Positions 1-11,460 of a stretch of 64,000 bases of DNA are shown here, piece after piece. Source of the DNA: Leptodactylus fallax (taxonomy: Eukaryota > Chordata > Amphibia > Anura > Leptodactylidae); contig CAMRHE010000076.1 of NCBI GenBank assembly GCA_947044405.1, positions 5,934,001-5,998,000 on the forward strand. Reading direction: 5' to 3'. Below the pieces are notes generated by a model that ran no database searches, was not told the origin of the DNA, and worked only from the letters and a program-made list of their open reading frames with translations. A program made the translations under genes and the position numbers. Each line of letters begins with the position of its first letter. Position 1 is the stretch's first letter.

Positions 1-1757
1 CCATTTAATTGATGTTACTTATATTTATTGGGAAAAAAAAAATAATGTGTTGCGCAAAAAAACATTTAAAGGGAAATTTCAACCAATTATACATTAATGC
101 ATTAAGAATTCTTGATCATATAATAAACTACACATGTCTATAACAAAAATGTTCCTAAAATCAGTATCATTGCATGTCACTACCCTAAGGTCTTACTCAC
201 ATGAACTAGTAAAACTGTCTTGAGATGGACGAACAGTCTATAGCGCTATTCACATGTCCATTTTTTGATGGACTGCATAAAGGGTCTGTCAAAAATTAGG
301 ATATGTCTATTTTTTGCCTGTTTTCACAGATTTCTGCATAGATTCAGTGGATGAAAATGGACGTTGAAAGACTGATTCATCCAATCTTGGTGGCCAATTT
401 CAATGATCGTATTGTAAATGTAGCCTAAGGTAAGTTTCACACAGCTGAACTCAGGCCCATGTATCGGCAGGACAGAAGAAAGTTCAGTGGAACTAAACTC
501 AGGATGTCAGGTCATTTCTCCTTAACCAGGTTCGGGCTAGTATATCTGACTGGTACATGGACCAAACTCAGTCATGTGAAACCAGAAAGGAATAACTGGT
601 AAGAAAGGGTTGTCCAGTTGCCAAATAACTATAAAGTAATTTTAAGCTAATATTTTGGCTCCTTCTCCCATCTATCTCTATCTCTTCTCTATCATCTAAT
701 AACCAGAATGAAGACTGGCTACAAAGAGTGTCTTACACTCTGGAGCACCCAACTTACATTATTTAGGACCTACGTGAATATCCCATCATTATCAATGTGT
801 AATTCTTCATTTGACCTGTGGTGGTGCTGCAGGGAAACTGAACACTTGAAACTAACTTCCTCCTCTAACTACTGCTGATTGCTACGATCAGTTTATGGTT
901 GCTTATAGTCAAGGGACCCTTCTATTAAAAACAGTTTGATCAAAGTGGGCAACTCCTTTAAATGCAGTGGTTGTCAAATATTTACAACCCTGGACCTGGG
1001 AAGACAATTTTAGGTAAAGATAAAATTTGTAAAAATTAATTCTGTATACTATTTAGTATTAGCTTAGCTCCAACCCTGTCTTTCATAACTCACTGTCTGA
1101 CCCAATCAGAGACAAGTAATCCAGCAATCTTCATAATGGGAGGAGCTTATTACCATGGTATTCCATCAATGTATTTTTTTTATACTTTTGACGAATTTGC
1201 TCATAAATTTGGAGCCCCTTTTTTGTTTGTATCACAAAATACCATTAATCCAGAATTTTTGTTTCTGTTTAACCAGTGATCACATTCAGCAAAGCCCAAG
1301 GAAAAGATAATAGATTTTAGTGCAGCCATCAATCACCAAAGCAGATGGCTCACTACTTAGCAGAATCTGACTCTGCATTGTTATCCTCCACATTTGGAAA
1401 TTCTGTCCGCTCAAGTATATAAAACCATTGCCTCAAGCTTATGAAATTTGAGTTTTAGCGCTTATGATCCTATTAGACAACTTGGAAGGATAGGGAATCT
1501 TCTGCAGTCTTATTTTTATTGCATTCATTTACAGAATTTTACATAATTATACTGCGCTTCAATTAATTAATATTGGAATGGAAAAAGAACATTTTTCTTT
1601 GGATTCTGAACATTTAGCCCAATGCTTTGTTTTTAGAAAAATTCACAATACTTAGTGAACTAAAGCTTGTAACATCCAGTCTGAACTGGCTCTGAGAACC
1701 CCAGACCTTAGGATCATTGGAGAAAATAATTTTGCTGGTTTGCCTTATACTCTGTTG
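1..1757. other. Unassigned AT-rich non-coding DNA
   Basis: I see no coding region, RNA gene or confidently named repeat here. The stretch at about 200-380 contains words such as 'cacatgtcca' that resemble frog interspersed repeats, and 420-600 has weak inverted similarity, but neither has clear ends. All reading frames are short. Confidence 0.5.
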
Positions 1758-1765
1758 GCCTAGTC

Positions 1766-1892
1766 CAGGGATCAACCACCTTCAGGTCTCCAGTTGTCAA
1801 ACTACAACTCCCAGCATGCTCCAGTTGCTTCTGTGGGAGTTTCATAGAACAACTGAGCAAGTGTGCATGCTGGGAAGTATTGCTGATCCCTG
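1766..1892. mobile_element. Short non-autonomous hAT-like element ('ctcccagcatgc' family)
   Basis: The 127-bp element starts CAGGGATCA and ends TGATCCCTG, so its termini are inverted repeats fitting the hAT rule (YARNG). The word 'aactcccagcatgc' near the left end is repeated inverted near the right end ('gcatgctgggaagt'). The 8-bp flanks gcctagtc (1758-1765) and acttagcc (1893-1900) agree at 5 of 8 positions, and all three differences are transitions, as expected for an old target-site duplication. The family with 'actacaactcccagcatgc' is widespread in vertebrates (recalled, not searched). It codes for nothing. Confidence 0.7.
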
Positions 1893-1900
1893 ACTTAGCC

Positions 1901-2730
1901 AAAACCTGAACCAAACCAATATGTATCAATAACAAATATAGTCTTAAAGGAACAGTAAGCCCAGAAAACGCACATAAAAATAATAAAATCCTTTCCCTTG
2001 GTTCTGCTTTGTCTCATGTTAGTGTTAAAACTGAGAAATATATAAAGTAATGTTCTGTGTGTCTCAGGAGCTCAGCCATGTCCTCTTCCTTATAGTCATG
2101 TTACTGTCTGTAATACAATTGGCTGCTACAGGAGCCTCCCTGCTGTGCCCTGTCTTCAGTAAGACAAAAGGCTCATTAAACTCCCCCAACCTTGGATAAA
2201 ACACACCCCAATGCCGGTCTGTGGCCAAAAATGGAGCTGCCAAGCAGGAGATTGACACTTTTTTTTTCTCTACGGAATTTCTGTAAGACTTTTTTTCAGG
2301 ATCACAAAGAACATTCTTTAGACTGACAATAGTGAGGAGTATTATTTTTTAATTTTAGATTTCATTTCTGGATATAGTGTTTCTTTAACTGGAAGCCCTG
2401 CTCAGCAATAATGTCCTCAGGTGGACTGAGTGGAAGGTAGGGTCAGTTTAGTAACCACCAACTCTAGTTTTTGAGAAGATTGAGTTGGATGGTGAAAATT
2501 GGTTGTGTATGACTATCCAAAGGAAATTTCACATTAAACTATCATCATAGAGATTTAGCAATCTGAGAATATATGATTGAGTCTCTAAATTGTGACCTCC
2601 AATGAATTCTAGAAAGAAGGAGCTGTGAAGAATAGCAATCTTCTCAACCCCCTTGTCTCTATAATGTGATCTCCAGAACTGAGAATCATTTACACAGTCG
2701 TGTTTTTTTAGACTAGCCTGTAGGTACAAC
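1901..2730. other. Unassigned non-coding DNA
   Basis: AT-rich with short T runs at about 2261 and 2341. No coding signal or recognisable element ends are visible. The open frames here are under 70 codons and look random. Confidence 0.5.
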
Positions 2731-3180
2731 CCATTTCCAATTGGAGATGCCCAAGAGTCAGCTGATTGCCACAGATCCAGGTCACATCAAACAGCTGATC
2801 CATAAGGCACATGGACGGAGGTTATCTTCAAGGACTAGCACGTAGGTACTATACCAGTGTATCCCACATATGTATTACCTTTCCTCTTGTTTCCAGATAT
2901 CTCAAGATGAGTGGCACAAGATGACCATCCCTACCAGAGTTTTCTCCTGATCTACCAAAGTTATTTCCTGACTTATCTATGTGGTGTCAAAAGGGGTTGT
3001 GTGATCAGAGACATCTCCTTTCCAATTGGAGATGCCCAGGAATCAGCTGATGGCCATGGATCCTGATCACATCAAACAGATGATTTGGTAAGTGGAAATA
3101 TAATTTTGGCCATAGGGCACATGGTCAGAAGTTGTCTTCAAGGACAAGTATTTAAGGAGTATATTAAAATATATCCTATT
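2731..3180. repeat. Imperfect local direct duplication
   Basis: Two related segments lie about 285 bp apart. The first (2731-2870) and second (3017-3180) both begin with 'tccaattggagatgccca', then share 'cagctgat', 'gatc', 'cacatcaaaca' and 'gcacatgg', and both end with 'cttcaaggac'. The second has a roughly 30-bp insertion before 'gcacatgg'. They could be a diverged local tandem duplication or two halves of one interspersed repeat. No terminal inverted repeat or coding potential is visible. Confidence 0.6.
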
Positions 3181-4680
3181 TCTAGCTGTACAGGAAACCC
3201 TCATAACTCACTTCATTGGTGAGCTTTGAATTTCCTAGTTTAACTATCTCTGTAGGAATCCGGTAAAAAATGACCATTGCTTGCAAGGGACTAAAGAGAG
3301 AAGAACTACCACATGAACAAACACTTCAATTATTAATAGAGATAGTCCATAGAAACGATTTATGTGGGAAGTATGTGTATACTATGGAGAGGAATGTTCT
3401 ATTAATTAAAATAGCAGCATGTATCCTGTTGGGGGTGAAGGATACTATTACGTTCCAAGGTTGAGTTCCTCGTTCTATAAACCTGGGAACAATTATTATA
3501 TGTCATAGTTTCACCCGTTCACTAATGATCATAAACTATTTTGAAGATGTCCAAAAATGAGAATTATCTGTCGTAACCAGTTTCCCCAGTATGAGGAAAA
3601 GCAAGTCAACAATGTAGACTTAAAATGTTTAAATCGATGATGGTAAAAAGCCCTTTTTGTGGATTTTAGGTATAGAATTAGCTTTTATAAATTTGAAACA
3701 CTATAGATCTGTCTGTCTTTGTTTAGCTCTATGTATATGAATGGCGAGCGTCAGATTATGATCTGCATTAAAGCAACTTTACAATTTTGACTAAGAGACT
3801 AGAAAATTCTAATTTTTTCACCCAATGGATGAAGATATGTCAAATACCCTTTTCAACTCTCAGATTTCAATACATTATAAGACATAGTACATGCTTAGAC
3901 AATATACCGTAGCTTACTCTATAGACTTCTATATAAGATCAGAGACGTTAACTGGTCCATGAGAGTAACAGAGGGTCCTTCAATAGACTCAGGCTCTGAC
4001 ATAATAATGACCTGAAAAGTTCAGTAGAAGACAATTTCACTTGGAGCTGACTTTGGGGCCACATGTTCTTTATAAATAATAGGTGATCCTTCACAATTAT
4101 ATCTTCTGACTTGCCAAGTAAACCCTTGTCAGATTCTTCAAGAACTTTCATCATTTATAGGTGAAAGACCAACATCCAAACTCAGAAGTATGCTCAGCTA
4201 AAAAGGTTTATCCCATTACATTTATCACATTTGTACAATAGTTGGGGGCCATAAATGGGATTGCAAAAACTGATTTCTCGATTTCCTATTCCAGACAAGT
4301 TTAGATGCAGCGGTGGTCACACATGCACCAAACTGATCCATTCAGTGTCAATAGTACTGACAGAGGTAGGTCATACTAGGCCACATGATCCACCTGTTGG
4401 TGGGTTAATTTTCCAACATTTTTCTCATATAATTAAATAAATTCTACAAGATCAGAAAGTCAGGGTTACTTTTACCCAGAATTAGAGCTACCCTTGGCCA
4501 TTGACTGTGTCAAGGTTGTATGTACCATAGAGGCAGCCCATGTAGCAGCTAAGAGGCTAACTGAAAGAAAGTCAAAGATGGTACCATCTAGTGATGGTAA
4601 AAACCTCATTTGTTTTGGGAATATTTGTGATGTTTGTTCAGTCCAAGCCAGAAGTGCCATTTTTATACTCTGTGATCTCT
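3181..4680. other. Unassigned non-coding DNA
   Basis: No recognisable gene or element. The longest frames are about 60-80 codons and overlap on both strands without coding character. Confidence 0.45.
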
Positions 4681-4684
4681 TCTC

Positions 4685-5400
4685 TTTAGACCCCAGAGTA
4701 TAATAATTGGAAGTCACAGGACTGGTGCCTAAAAATAAAAATGGCCATTCTTACCTTTCCTTCTTACTTGGGCATCCATGGTGTTTTTCTGTAATGTCAA
4801 CAGCCCTGGGTCACCATTGAGGACTAAGCCTTCACATGAGGGGCACTGATGTCATGAAGAACCCAAAATTATGAACTGGTTCGCTCATACCTAGTACCAT
4901 CCCACATATGGGTTCTATTTTCACAGAACCTCTCCATAAACACTGTAATATTAGCAAGAAAGGGGGAAATTGACTTAAGGGTCACAAACAAGGGATGGTA
5001 AAGGCAAATAAACACGGCTGGGCTCAAGGGTTACACCAAAGGTTTGTCTAATATATTGATTCAGCAGTACTTGAGCACTCTACAGCAAAGGTATTTGGGC
5101 AGTATATTATATACCATAAGAGGAGCATCAATAGATCCTAAGCAGGAACCAACTAACCAAAAGCTGATCATACCTTTAAGAACTATTGGTAGAAGGTAGA
5201 AATGAGTAAAACGGTGTAGATCAAATCACATTCGACTCAAATTTTTAAAAAGTTTCGAGTTCAACCAAAAGTTTCTTCAGACCCCAGAGTATAATCGGCA
5301 GAGGCCCAGGAGATATCTAAAAAAAAAAAAAAACTGTTATACTCACTTTCCCTGAGCCTCCACCTATTATTCTCTGGGGCATAATTTTACTTCCAGTTCT
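4685..5400. repeat. Fragments of the 'GTATAAT' nested-palindrome family
   Basis: Two pieces carry the diagnostic words of a palindromic family seen at least six times in this window. 'ccccagagtataat' is at 4690 and again at 5281, followed by 'agaggcccaggaga' and, inverted, 'tgagcctccacctattat' and 'ctctggggcataat' up to about 5390. The stretch 4740-4890 (a 'gcatccatgg' and 'gtgtcatga'-like core) matches the core of the fuller copy at 38210-38640 in layout. There are no intact ends. Confidence 0.55.
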
Positions 5401-6600
5401 ATCCAAACAAGTTCAGTTTGAAATTAATCTTTAGGCGGAACTATCCAAAATTGTAACAAAACAAATCTTCAGAGGTTTGCCTATCCCTAGCTGAAGGTTA
5501 CTTTCTTCACTATTCCTTCCCTAACATGTACCTTCTTGTTTCAACCAAGTGTGCATGTCTTTTTAATATGTAGAGGGCAGTAAGTCACCAATGGGCATCT
5601 CTGGCACTGATTTACCTCCTCAGAAAATAAAGGATTAGGCATATCATATTTTTCTATCCCATACAACCCATTACATTGTATCTACCCATCTATTATAGAC
5701 GGTGTTCTGTACATATATTACATTTTTAATTTTTCAGTGTTTTCTTCTTGTATAACCATTGTTATGATTTTTCTGTAGAATTTGAATATTGTGGATGAAC
5801 GTGGATTAATTAAAGAAATTAAAATTGGATAAATATAAATACAATTAAAAAAATATAAGAACTTCAAATTATTGACTCTGGAGGACAAAAAGTTGCCTAT
5901 ACACTAGCAATTTTCCTATAGTTCTTTCTGAATGGCTGAACTGGAAATATTAATTTGTGATGACAGGTGGACAGTGTTTAGAAAAGTGTATGATAATTAT
6001 TTTAATTGTCATTTGTCTTATTCCTGGAAATAAACATAGGCTGAATGAAGAGACTGAAGGTAAAATATGTAATGTAATATTACCTACTGAGCAAGCGAAC
6101 AGGTTTTATTAAGCAGCGGGGTGGCAGATAGTCTATTCTTCTTGGCTCACATAATGGAGGTCATGGGTATCATTTTTGCCACTAGAAAGCTGTTACGTCA
6201 GGATATAATCGGAATTGGGACCCCCTTTAAGTTATTGTGAAGGGTGCAAGTTGGCTTCACTGCAGGATAAATTACATATCCCCATTGAGGATTGATATTG
6301 GTGAGAGATTGGTAAGGGGAGTCATCATTGGTGGACATCTCCTCATTCCATGCCAATGTATGCCAAGAATGCAACAGAAGTGCCACTCCATATCTCTATA
6401 TTGGCTGCCCAGCCAGAGTCTTCCCTTCCCTTTCCCCCCGGAAGGGTTCTTAAGATTTGAGAGCTTATAGACAATAAGATGAGAACCCTTGTTTGGACAT
6501 CATCGTAACACTGGTGATTTGCCCTATAGCGCTATAATAGAGCACCTGTACATTTGTTTCTACCTGTCCAATATCCTGTAATGAAAGACAGTGAGAATTT
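5400..6600. other. Unassigned AT-rich non-coding DNA
   Basis: Very AT-rich around 5700-5900. No coding signal, no clear repeat ends. The two opposed short frames near 6200-6470 show no recognisable protein. Confidence 0.45.
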
Positions 6601-6606
6601 AATGAG

Positions 6607-6810
6607 TTAAAGGAATTCTCCAAGGTTAGAAAGACATGGCTGCTTTCTTACAAAAACAGTGCCACATGTGTCTACGGGTTGCTTGTGGTATGGCAGTTTA
6701 TTCCCATTCACTTCAATGGATTTGAGCTGCAATACCAGATACAACCCATATACAGTTGGGGCACTGTTTCCAGAAGAAAGCAGCCATGTTTTCATAATCA
6801 TTGACTCCAC
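6607..6810. mobile_element. Palindromic MITE-like element with TTAA left end ('gcagccatg' family)
   Basis: The left end TTAAAGGAATTCTCC (6607) leads into 'catggctgctttctt' with 'acagtgcc'. About 100 bp later the inverted counterpart appears: 'ggcactgtttcc' and 'gaaagcagccatg' (6760-6790). Between them lies 'caatggatttgagctgcaat', a core also present at 17320-17360 and, degenerate, at 21540-21600. The right end is eroded. The TTAA border suggests a piggyBac-type element, but the family assignment is an inference. Confidence 0.55.
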
Positions 6811-7215
6811 TTTAATTCCATGGTTATGTAAGGGATCTATATCACAGAATTGGACCACTATTTGGACACAGAATTTTGAATCTAAAAATAATATGATGTT
6901 AATAGTTAATCCAGAATTGGTTTTAATGGTGTAAATCAGGGTAAAATGAGAAATATATGACCTATGTTTTGTGAATTAAAATCAGTGGTGAAACCTATTT
7001 ATTTATTTATTTACATTTTCAGATTTTCAGATTTTTTTTTGTAAATAATTATCGGAGTGGCCATCTTGTCTGATCTGCACTGAACAGGATTGGGAGATAT
7101 GCTTGAGAGACTCATTGGGGGCAATTTTTTAAGACTGCATTTCCTATCCAAATCTTAGTAAAGTCTTAGACTGGTGTAAGGCACTCATAAATTATCAAGA
7201 GACTCCAATCTCGTA

Positions 7216-7499
7216 GGCCAGGGCCCCACGTGACGTAAATGCCGTGGATTTCAAAAACCGCAGCCTTTTACAGTCACTATCAAATCCCATCCACACATTG
7301 CAGAAAAATACACACAGCAGAAATAATGTGATTTCCAAAACTGTTGCAGGAAACGCAGTTTACCTATAGGTATAATTGAAGCAGAAAACCTTTACAGGTT
7401 TTTTGTGAAAAGCGCTGCAGGAAAAACTGCAATGCATTTCTGCTGCGTTTTTTTCCTGCAGCGCTTTTTTGCTGCAGCCCGTTACGTGGGGTCTTAGGC
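7216..7499. mobile_element. PIF/Harbinger-like palindromic MITE, copy 1
   Basis: This 284-bp element starts 'ggccagggccccacgtg' and ends 'acgtggggtcttaggc'. It is flanked by gta (7213-7215) and tta (7500-7502), compatible with a decayed 3-bp TTA/TAA duplication. Related copies in the window (31511, 42069, 62182) have clean TAA or TTA flanks. Internal markers shared with other copies are 'atcccatccacacattgc', 'cctataggtataattga' and the hairpin 'gcgctgcagg...cctgcagcgc'. It has no coding capacity. Confidence 0.7.
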
Positions 7500-8724
7500 T
7501 TAATAAATTAGACTCATGCCTATGTGCCAGAATGGCAATCTATACCAGTTAGGAACTGGCATAGATTTCCTATGTAACCCTCAATGACTATAGAAGACTG
7601 TTGTGGGCATGCTCTGTTACCTGTATAAAGATCCATGTGCAGGGGGGGATTGCTCTTACCATCATCTATTGTGAACGATGGATCCTGTCTTATCTATATG
7701 TATATATGTGCTACCTTGTATTGTAATACTGTCTGTGACAATAGTGAGTTAACTGTCGAAAATGAATCTCTACAGAACAGGAAGTGCCAGTGATCAGAGT
7801 GAAAACTTCAGGATTTTTTATATTTTGAATATAAATTTTATAGTAAATTAGAACATTAAAAAAAAATCACAAAAAATTCTTTAAAAATGTGTTTACCATA
7901 AAACTTGATTTTCTGAAATGTCCTCTTTTTAATAACTTTGCTATGCTCTTCACAGGTTTTCTTTACTTTTACCCACCCACAGTACTTTTTTTATATATAT
8001 ATATAAATGTTTCCTGACAAATATAAGTCTTCATTGCAGAAAATGTGGGATGTAACATTCTTATTGTTCTAATCCACACATCAGTAATTATTCTCGTTAT
8101 ATACTCAGAAATGGGCAGAAGGAAGTTTTTTTTTAGTTGGAAAGCAATTCTTTTTTTTTTCTTCGTCGGAAAAATTTTCTCTTGTAACCTTTAATTATGA
8201 GTACTGGTATAATGAGAATAACGGAAGGAAAACACAAGCATGGGGTAGGCTGAGAAATGTATTTTAATTAATGAGAACTTGCTAAAAAAAAAAAGAGGAA
8301 AAAAATAAGATGGAACCGGAATCCTATATCTAACTAGAAGAAAATGATGTTAAATAAATCAGAGAACAGATGTAATCCCTTAGAACTAAAACCAAATTAG
8401 TGTTACTTGGGATGTGGAATAAATACATAAACAAGGCAAAGCGATGGAAGCGTGGCGGAGTACATCCCTCCGCTCGCAAACAACTCAGGTTGGGTATTTG
8501 ATTGGCCTGTAAGCACAAAGGTAAACAACAACAAGATAAACTGTGCGGTTGTCGCGTCGCAATTTCATCTCAACTCATTAATTATCAGGAAGGGACAAAA
8601 ACAGCACAAAATGAGGATCTAGCGGTGCGGAAAAACAATCTGCAACATGTTTTAGGAAAATAATGCATTCCTGATAAAATAAGAAAACAGTATAACTCGA
8701 CATTCTACTCTTCTTCCTCCGGGA
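7500..8724. other. Unassigned AT-rich DNA
   Basis: There is a short TA run at 7990-8005 and several T or A tracts (8127, 8151, 8284). No coding region or element ends could be supported. Confidence 0.45.
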
Positions 8725-8917
8725 CAGAGATGGGCGAACCCCTATAGTCATTGAGGCCAACCCCATGAGATTCATTTCGACAAATATTCATGAACCGGAG
8801 GTCCCATTATATATATGGCAAACATTTGTAATACGCTTTTCTTACCAAGGGACTCAAAGCATAGGGGAGTTAGCGGCTGACATATAGGCGCTCATCCCCA
8901 GCACCGAAGTCAGTTCA

Positions 8918-9023
8918 CCTATCAGTATATTTGTGGAATGTTGGAGGAAACTTGGGAAGAACATACAAACTCCATGGGATTTGAACCCAGCACAACAAGG
9001 CAACACTGCTAACCACTGAGCCA
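8918..9023 (-). mobile_element. tRNA-derived SINE, head region, antisense
   Basis: On the minus strand the sequence opens with TGGCTCAGTGG (complement of 9013-9023), an exact fit to the Pol III A box TRGCNNAGYNGG. It then has GGTTCAAATCC (complement of 8977-8987), close to the B box GGTTCGANTCC, with about 26 bases between. Downstream on that strand come 'gagtttgtatgttcttcc' and 'cctccaacattcc', the body of a SINE family I know from frogs. This is the only copy in the window that keeps both boxes. An active gene is unlikely given the decayed body. Confidence 0.75.
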
Positions 9024-9068
9024 TATATTAGGGGAGGCGCAGGGGAGGTGAGTAAACATAACAAACAG

Positions 9069-9302
9069 TTAAAAGGGTTGTGCCAATATGGACACTTATC
9101 CCCTATGCACAGGACAGGGGATAAGTAACCGATCGCAGAGGGCCAAAACACCCTGTCCCCCAGTGATGAGGACCAAAAGTCTAATGCGCTCACTTCTATG
9201 GGGCTGCCACGACTGTAATCCCCAGCAGCCCCCAGCAAATGGACACTTATCCCCTGTCCTGTGGATAGGGCATAAGTGTCCATATATGTATAACCCCTTT
9301 AA
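9069..9302. mobile_element. TTAA-flanked palindromic MITE
   Basis: TTAA occurs at 9069-9072 and 9299-9302. Inside are inverted termini AAGGGTTGT and ATAACCCCT, then the long inverted arms 'atggacacttatcccct' (9088) and 'ggcataagtgtccat' (about 9270). 'tggacacttatcccctgtcc' also recurs directly at 9240. The 226-bp body interrupts the surrounding repeat after 'gtgagtaaacataacaaac'. TTAA target sites are typical of piggyBac elements, so it is probably a piggyBac-type MITE. Confidence 0.65.
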
Positions 9303-9659
9303 TATTCACCTTGTCTTACTTCTCCGAATCCTCTTCTGCCCTCTTGCTTATGTTACATGCCCCTGGGTCATAGCTGAGGTATATGTTTGTACCTCAGTGG
9401 TCACATTGGGTGCTATGATGTCATGACACTTTGACCCCACATGACCACATTGGTCCAATCACAAGCGTCAGTGGTGAGTATAACTGTTATATTTACTCAC
9501 CTCCCCCTGGGACTCTGAATAGACCTCAGAGTATAACAATCTTTTAGGGGAGATGAACCCCTAAAGTTCCATTTTTCGATAAGTCTCCATTTTGAGACTT
9601 ATCGAAAATTTGTGTCAAATCTGGTTAGATCTGAATTAGTTCACTCATGATTAGTCCAG

Positions 9660-10910
9660 AAATTGGTCAGCCTGTGTAGGGCTTACAGTGGCACAAGAAA
9701 TAGTTACATCTAATTGTCAATTTGCTAATACATTTCCAGGAGGAATAACAGAGGGACATCACTGAATAGAGTTCTAAAAAAAGATGCTACAGAATTGGGT
9801 TTTTTTATCGGGAAGTTTTTACTGAAACAAACATGTTAAAAGACCTTACATGTTATTTAAGGCGTTGTTCATTTCCCAAAATAATGTCATTCATGTCCAT
9901 GGGCTGGGTCCGGTATTGTAGCTTAGTCCCATATAAGTTGCATTACTTAATGGGACTTGCCATTTCCCCTGACATATCTCTTTTAGTAAATACTTGTATT
10001 CCCCCTTAAATAATTATGTAGCATATTTTTTCCTTTTATCTCTATTATGCTTTTCCTCTGTTCTTTCTCTTGGAAATGTATGGAAGAATGGCCGTCCCCC
10101 TTGTCAATGCCTGGTTGCTTCCCTAAACAAACTGATGATATCAGCACTGATTGGACAATATCAGTCTGGGTAGAACTTCCAGTGGCACAAATAATGATTA
10201 CACCCAGTTGTTAATTGAATTAATACATTGCCAGGAGGAATAACAGAGGGACATCATAATATGGAGATAACAGAGGCCACATCAATTTTATGGTGAATTC
10301 AAGCATTTACTAAAACATAAATGTAAAATATGCTCATATGCTATATAAAGGTATTGTTCCCTAAACAATCTCATGTATGTCTATGGGCTGGTTCTAGTAT
10401 TGCAGGTCTATCCCATATCCATTTTTTTAATGATATATTGAAGGATGTGCAAAAATAGACACATCAACAGAGCTAACATATCCTCTATAAAGCGAGTGTT
10501 TGGGAATAGATACAGGAATCTATTTTATCTTCTTTATACAATGCCACTCTTAGCTATAGGCTGTGTCTGGTATTGCAGCTCAGTCCCATTTGAGGATTCC
10601 TGACATGTCTGTTTTAGTAAATAGTTGTATTCTCTATGAAATAACAATCCTGGAGCATCTCTTCTTAAAGCGCTGCATTATACTGGTCCTCTGTTATTCC
10701 TCCTTCAAATGTTGGAATCAGTTGACAACTGGGTAATACCATTCTCCTTGTTGATAGGATCTGCCTCTATACAGTCTGACACTGCCTGCACTGGTCGGAG
10801 ACTGTGTAAGGAAAAGTCCCAGTGACCAAGTTGTCAATTCATTTATACATTTCCAGGAGGAATATCAGAGGGACAACTCTGCAATGCAGCCTTCTGAGAA
10901 ATGTAACTTC
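9660..10910. repeat. Interspersed repeat present as three direct partial copies
   Basis: The marker 'aggaataacagagggacatc' occurs at 9741 and 10236, and a variant is at 10858. Before it stand 'agtggcacaa' and 'cagttgt'-type words. A second marker, 'atgggctg...attgcag...cccat', follows in the first two copies (9898-9935, 10382-10415) and is present again at 10556-10590. An inverted version of the first marker lies at 10698. Copy spacing is 495 and 622 bp. The stretch is a local amplification of one non-coding repeat with inverted modules, and it has no open frame. Confidence 0.6.
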
Positions 10911-10914
10911 TGAG

Positions 10915-11460
10915 TAGTGATGGGCAAACCTCGTGAGATTCCTTTTGTGGACTGAACTTGTTTGGTCTGAAGGCTCTTGTGGCCTGGGTCAAGCACCATG
11001 ACATTGGCAAGCCCCATGTGACTGCTGAGGTCCAATCACAGGCCTCAGTGGTGTCCGTGGGGTGTGTGGTATCAGAGAAGACCCCAGAAGAGGCTGCAAG
11101 AGCATTTGGGTGCGGACTGGATGGGGGCAAAGAAGGCCAGACGCCCAGGAAAGGTGAGGAAAGATGAGTGTAAGGGCTTATTCACATGGTCGTCTTGGTC
11201 ATCAAAAATACCACATGCACTATCTTTGTCTGTGAAAACGGACATCGTGCCATGTGAATAGACCCACTGAAAATCATGGGTTCTATAATGGTCATGCGAT
11301 GGCTATTTCATAAAAGGCCATCACATGTGAGTAATGGTCATCTCTGCATGGACACACACCTAAAATGGCACGGCCATGTGCATAAGTGAGGTGACCCCAG
11401 AGTAAAATCGGTGGAAAATCCCAAAGCTGAAATTTTTGAAAAATTCTCAATGAACCCAGT
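10915..11460. repeat. Degenerate element of the 'TAGTGATGGGCAAACC' family
   Basis: Begins TAGTGATGGGCAAACCTCG (10915) and has the family core 'catgacattggcaagcc', 'gaggtccaatcacaggcc', 'gaggctgcaag' and 'aggaaaggtgag'. A second, unrelated repeat ('aagggcttattcacatgg', 11170 onward) seems to interrupt it, and it resumes at 'gaccccagagtaaaat' (11393). The termini resemble hAT-like ends but no target-site duplication is evident. The frames here are not genes. Confidence 0.45.

Larger units (their letters stand above)
8725..9650. mobile_element. Composite nested repeat, hAT-like outer element of the 'GATGGGCGAACC' family
   Basis: The left end CAGAGATGGGCGAACC (8725) resembles the TAGAGATGAGCGAA termini elsewhere, and the right side ends near 'gttcactcatgattag' (about 9650). 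Inside is the family core: 'ggcgcaggggaggtgagta' (9035), 'cagtggtcacattgg' (9393) and 'actctgaatagacctcagagtataa' in split form (9510-9540). An antisense SINE (8918-9023) and a TTAA-flanked MITE (9069-9302) sit within it, so the outer element is the oldest layer. Exact outer target-site duplications could not be identified. Confidence 0.5.

Noticed and set aside
8918..9023. Functional tRNA gene, from the A and B boxes
   Set aside because: The arms do not form a cloverleaf, and the boxes are followed by SINE body.
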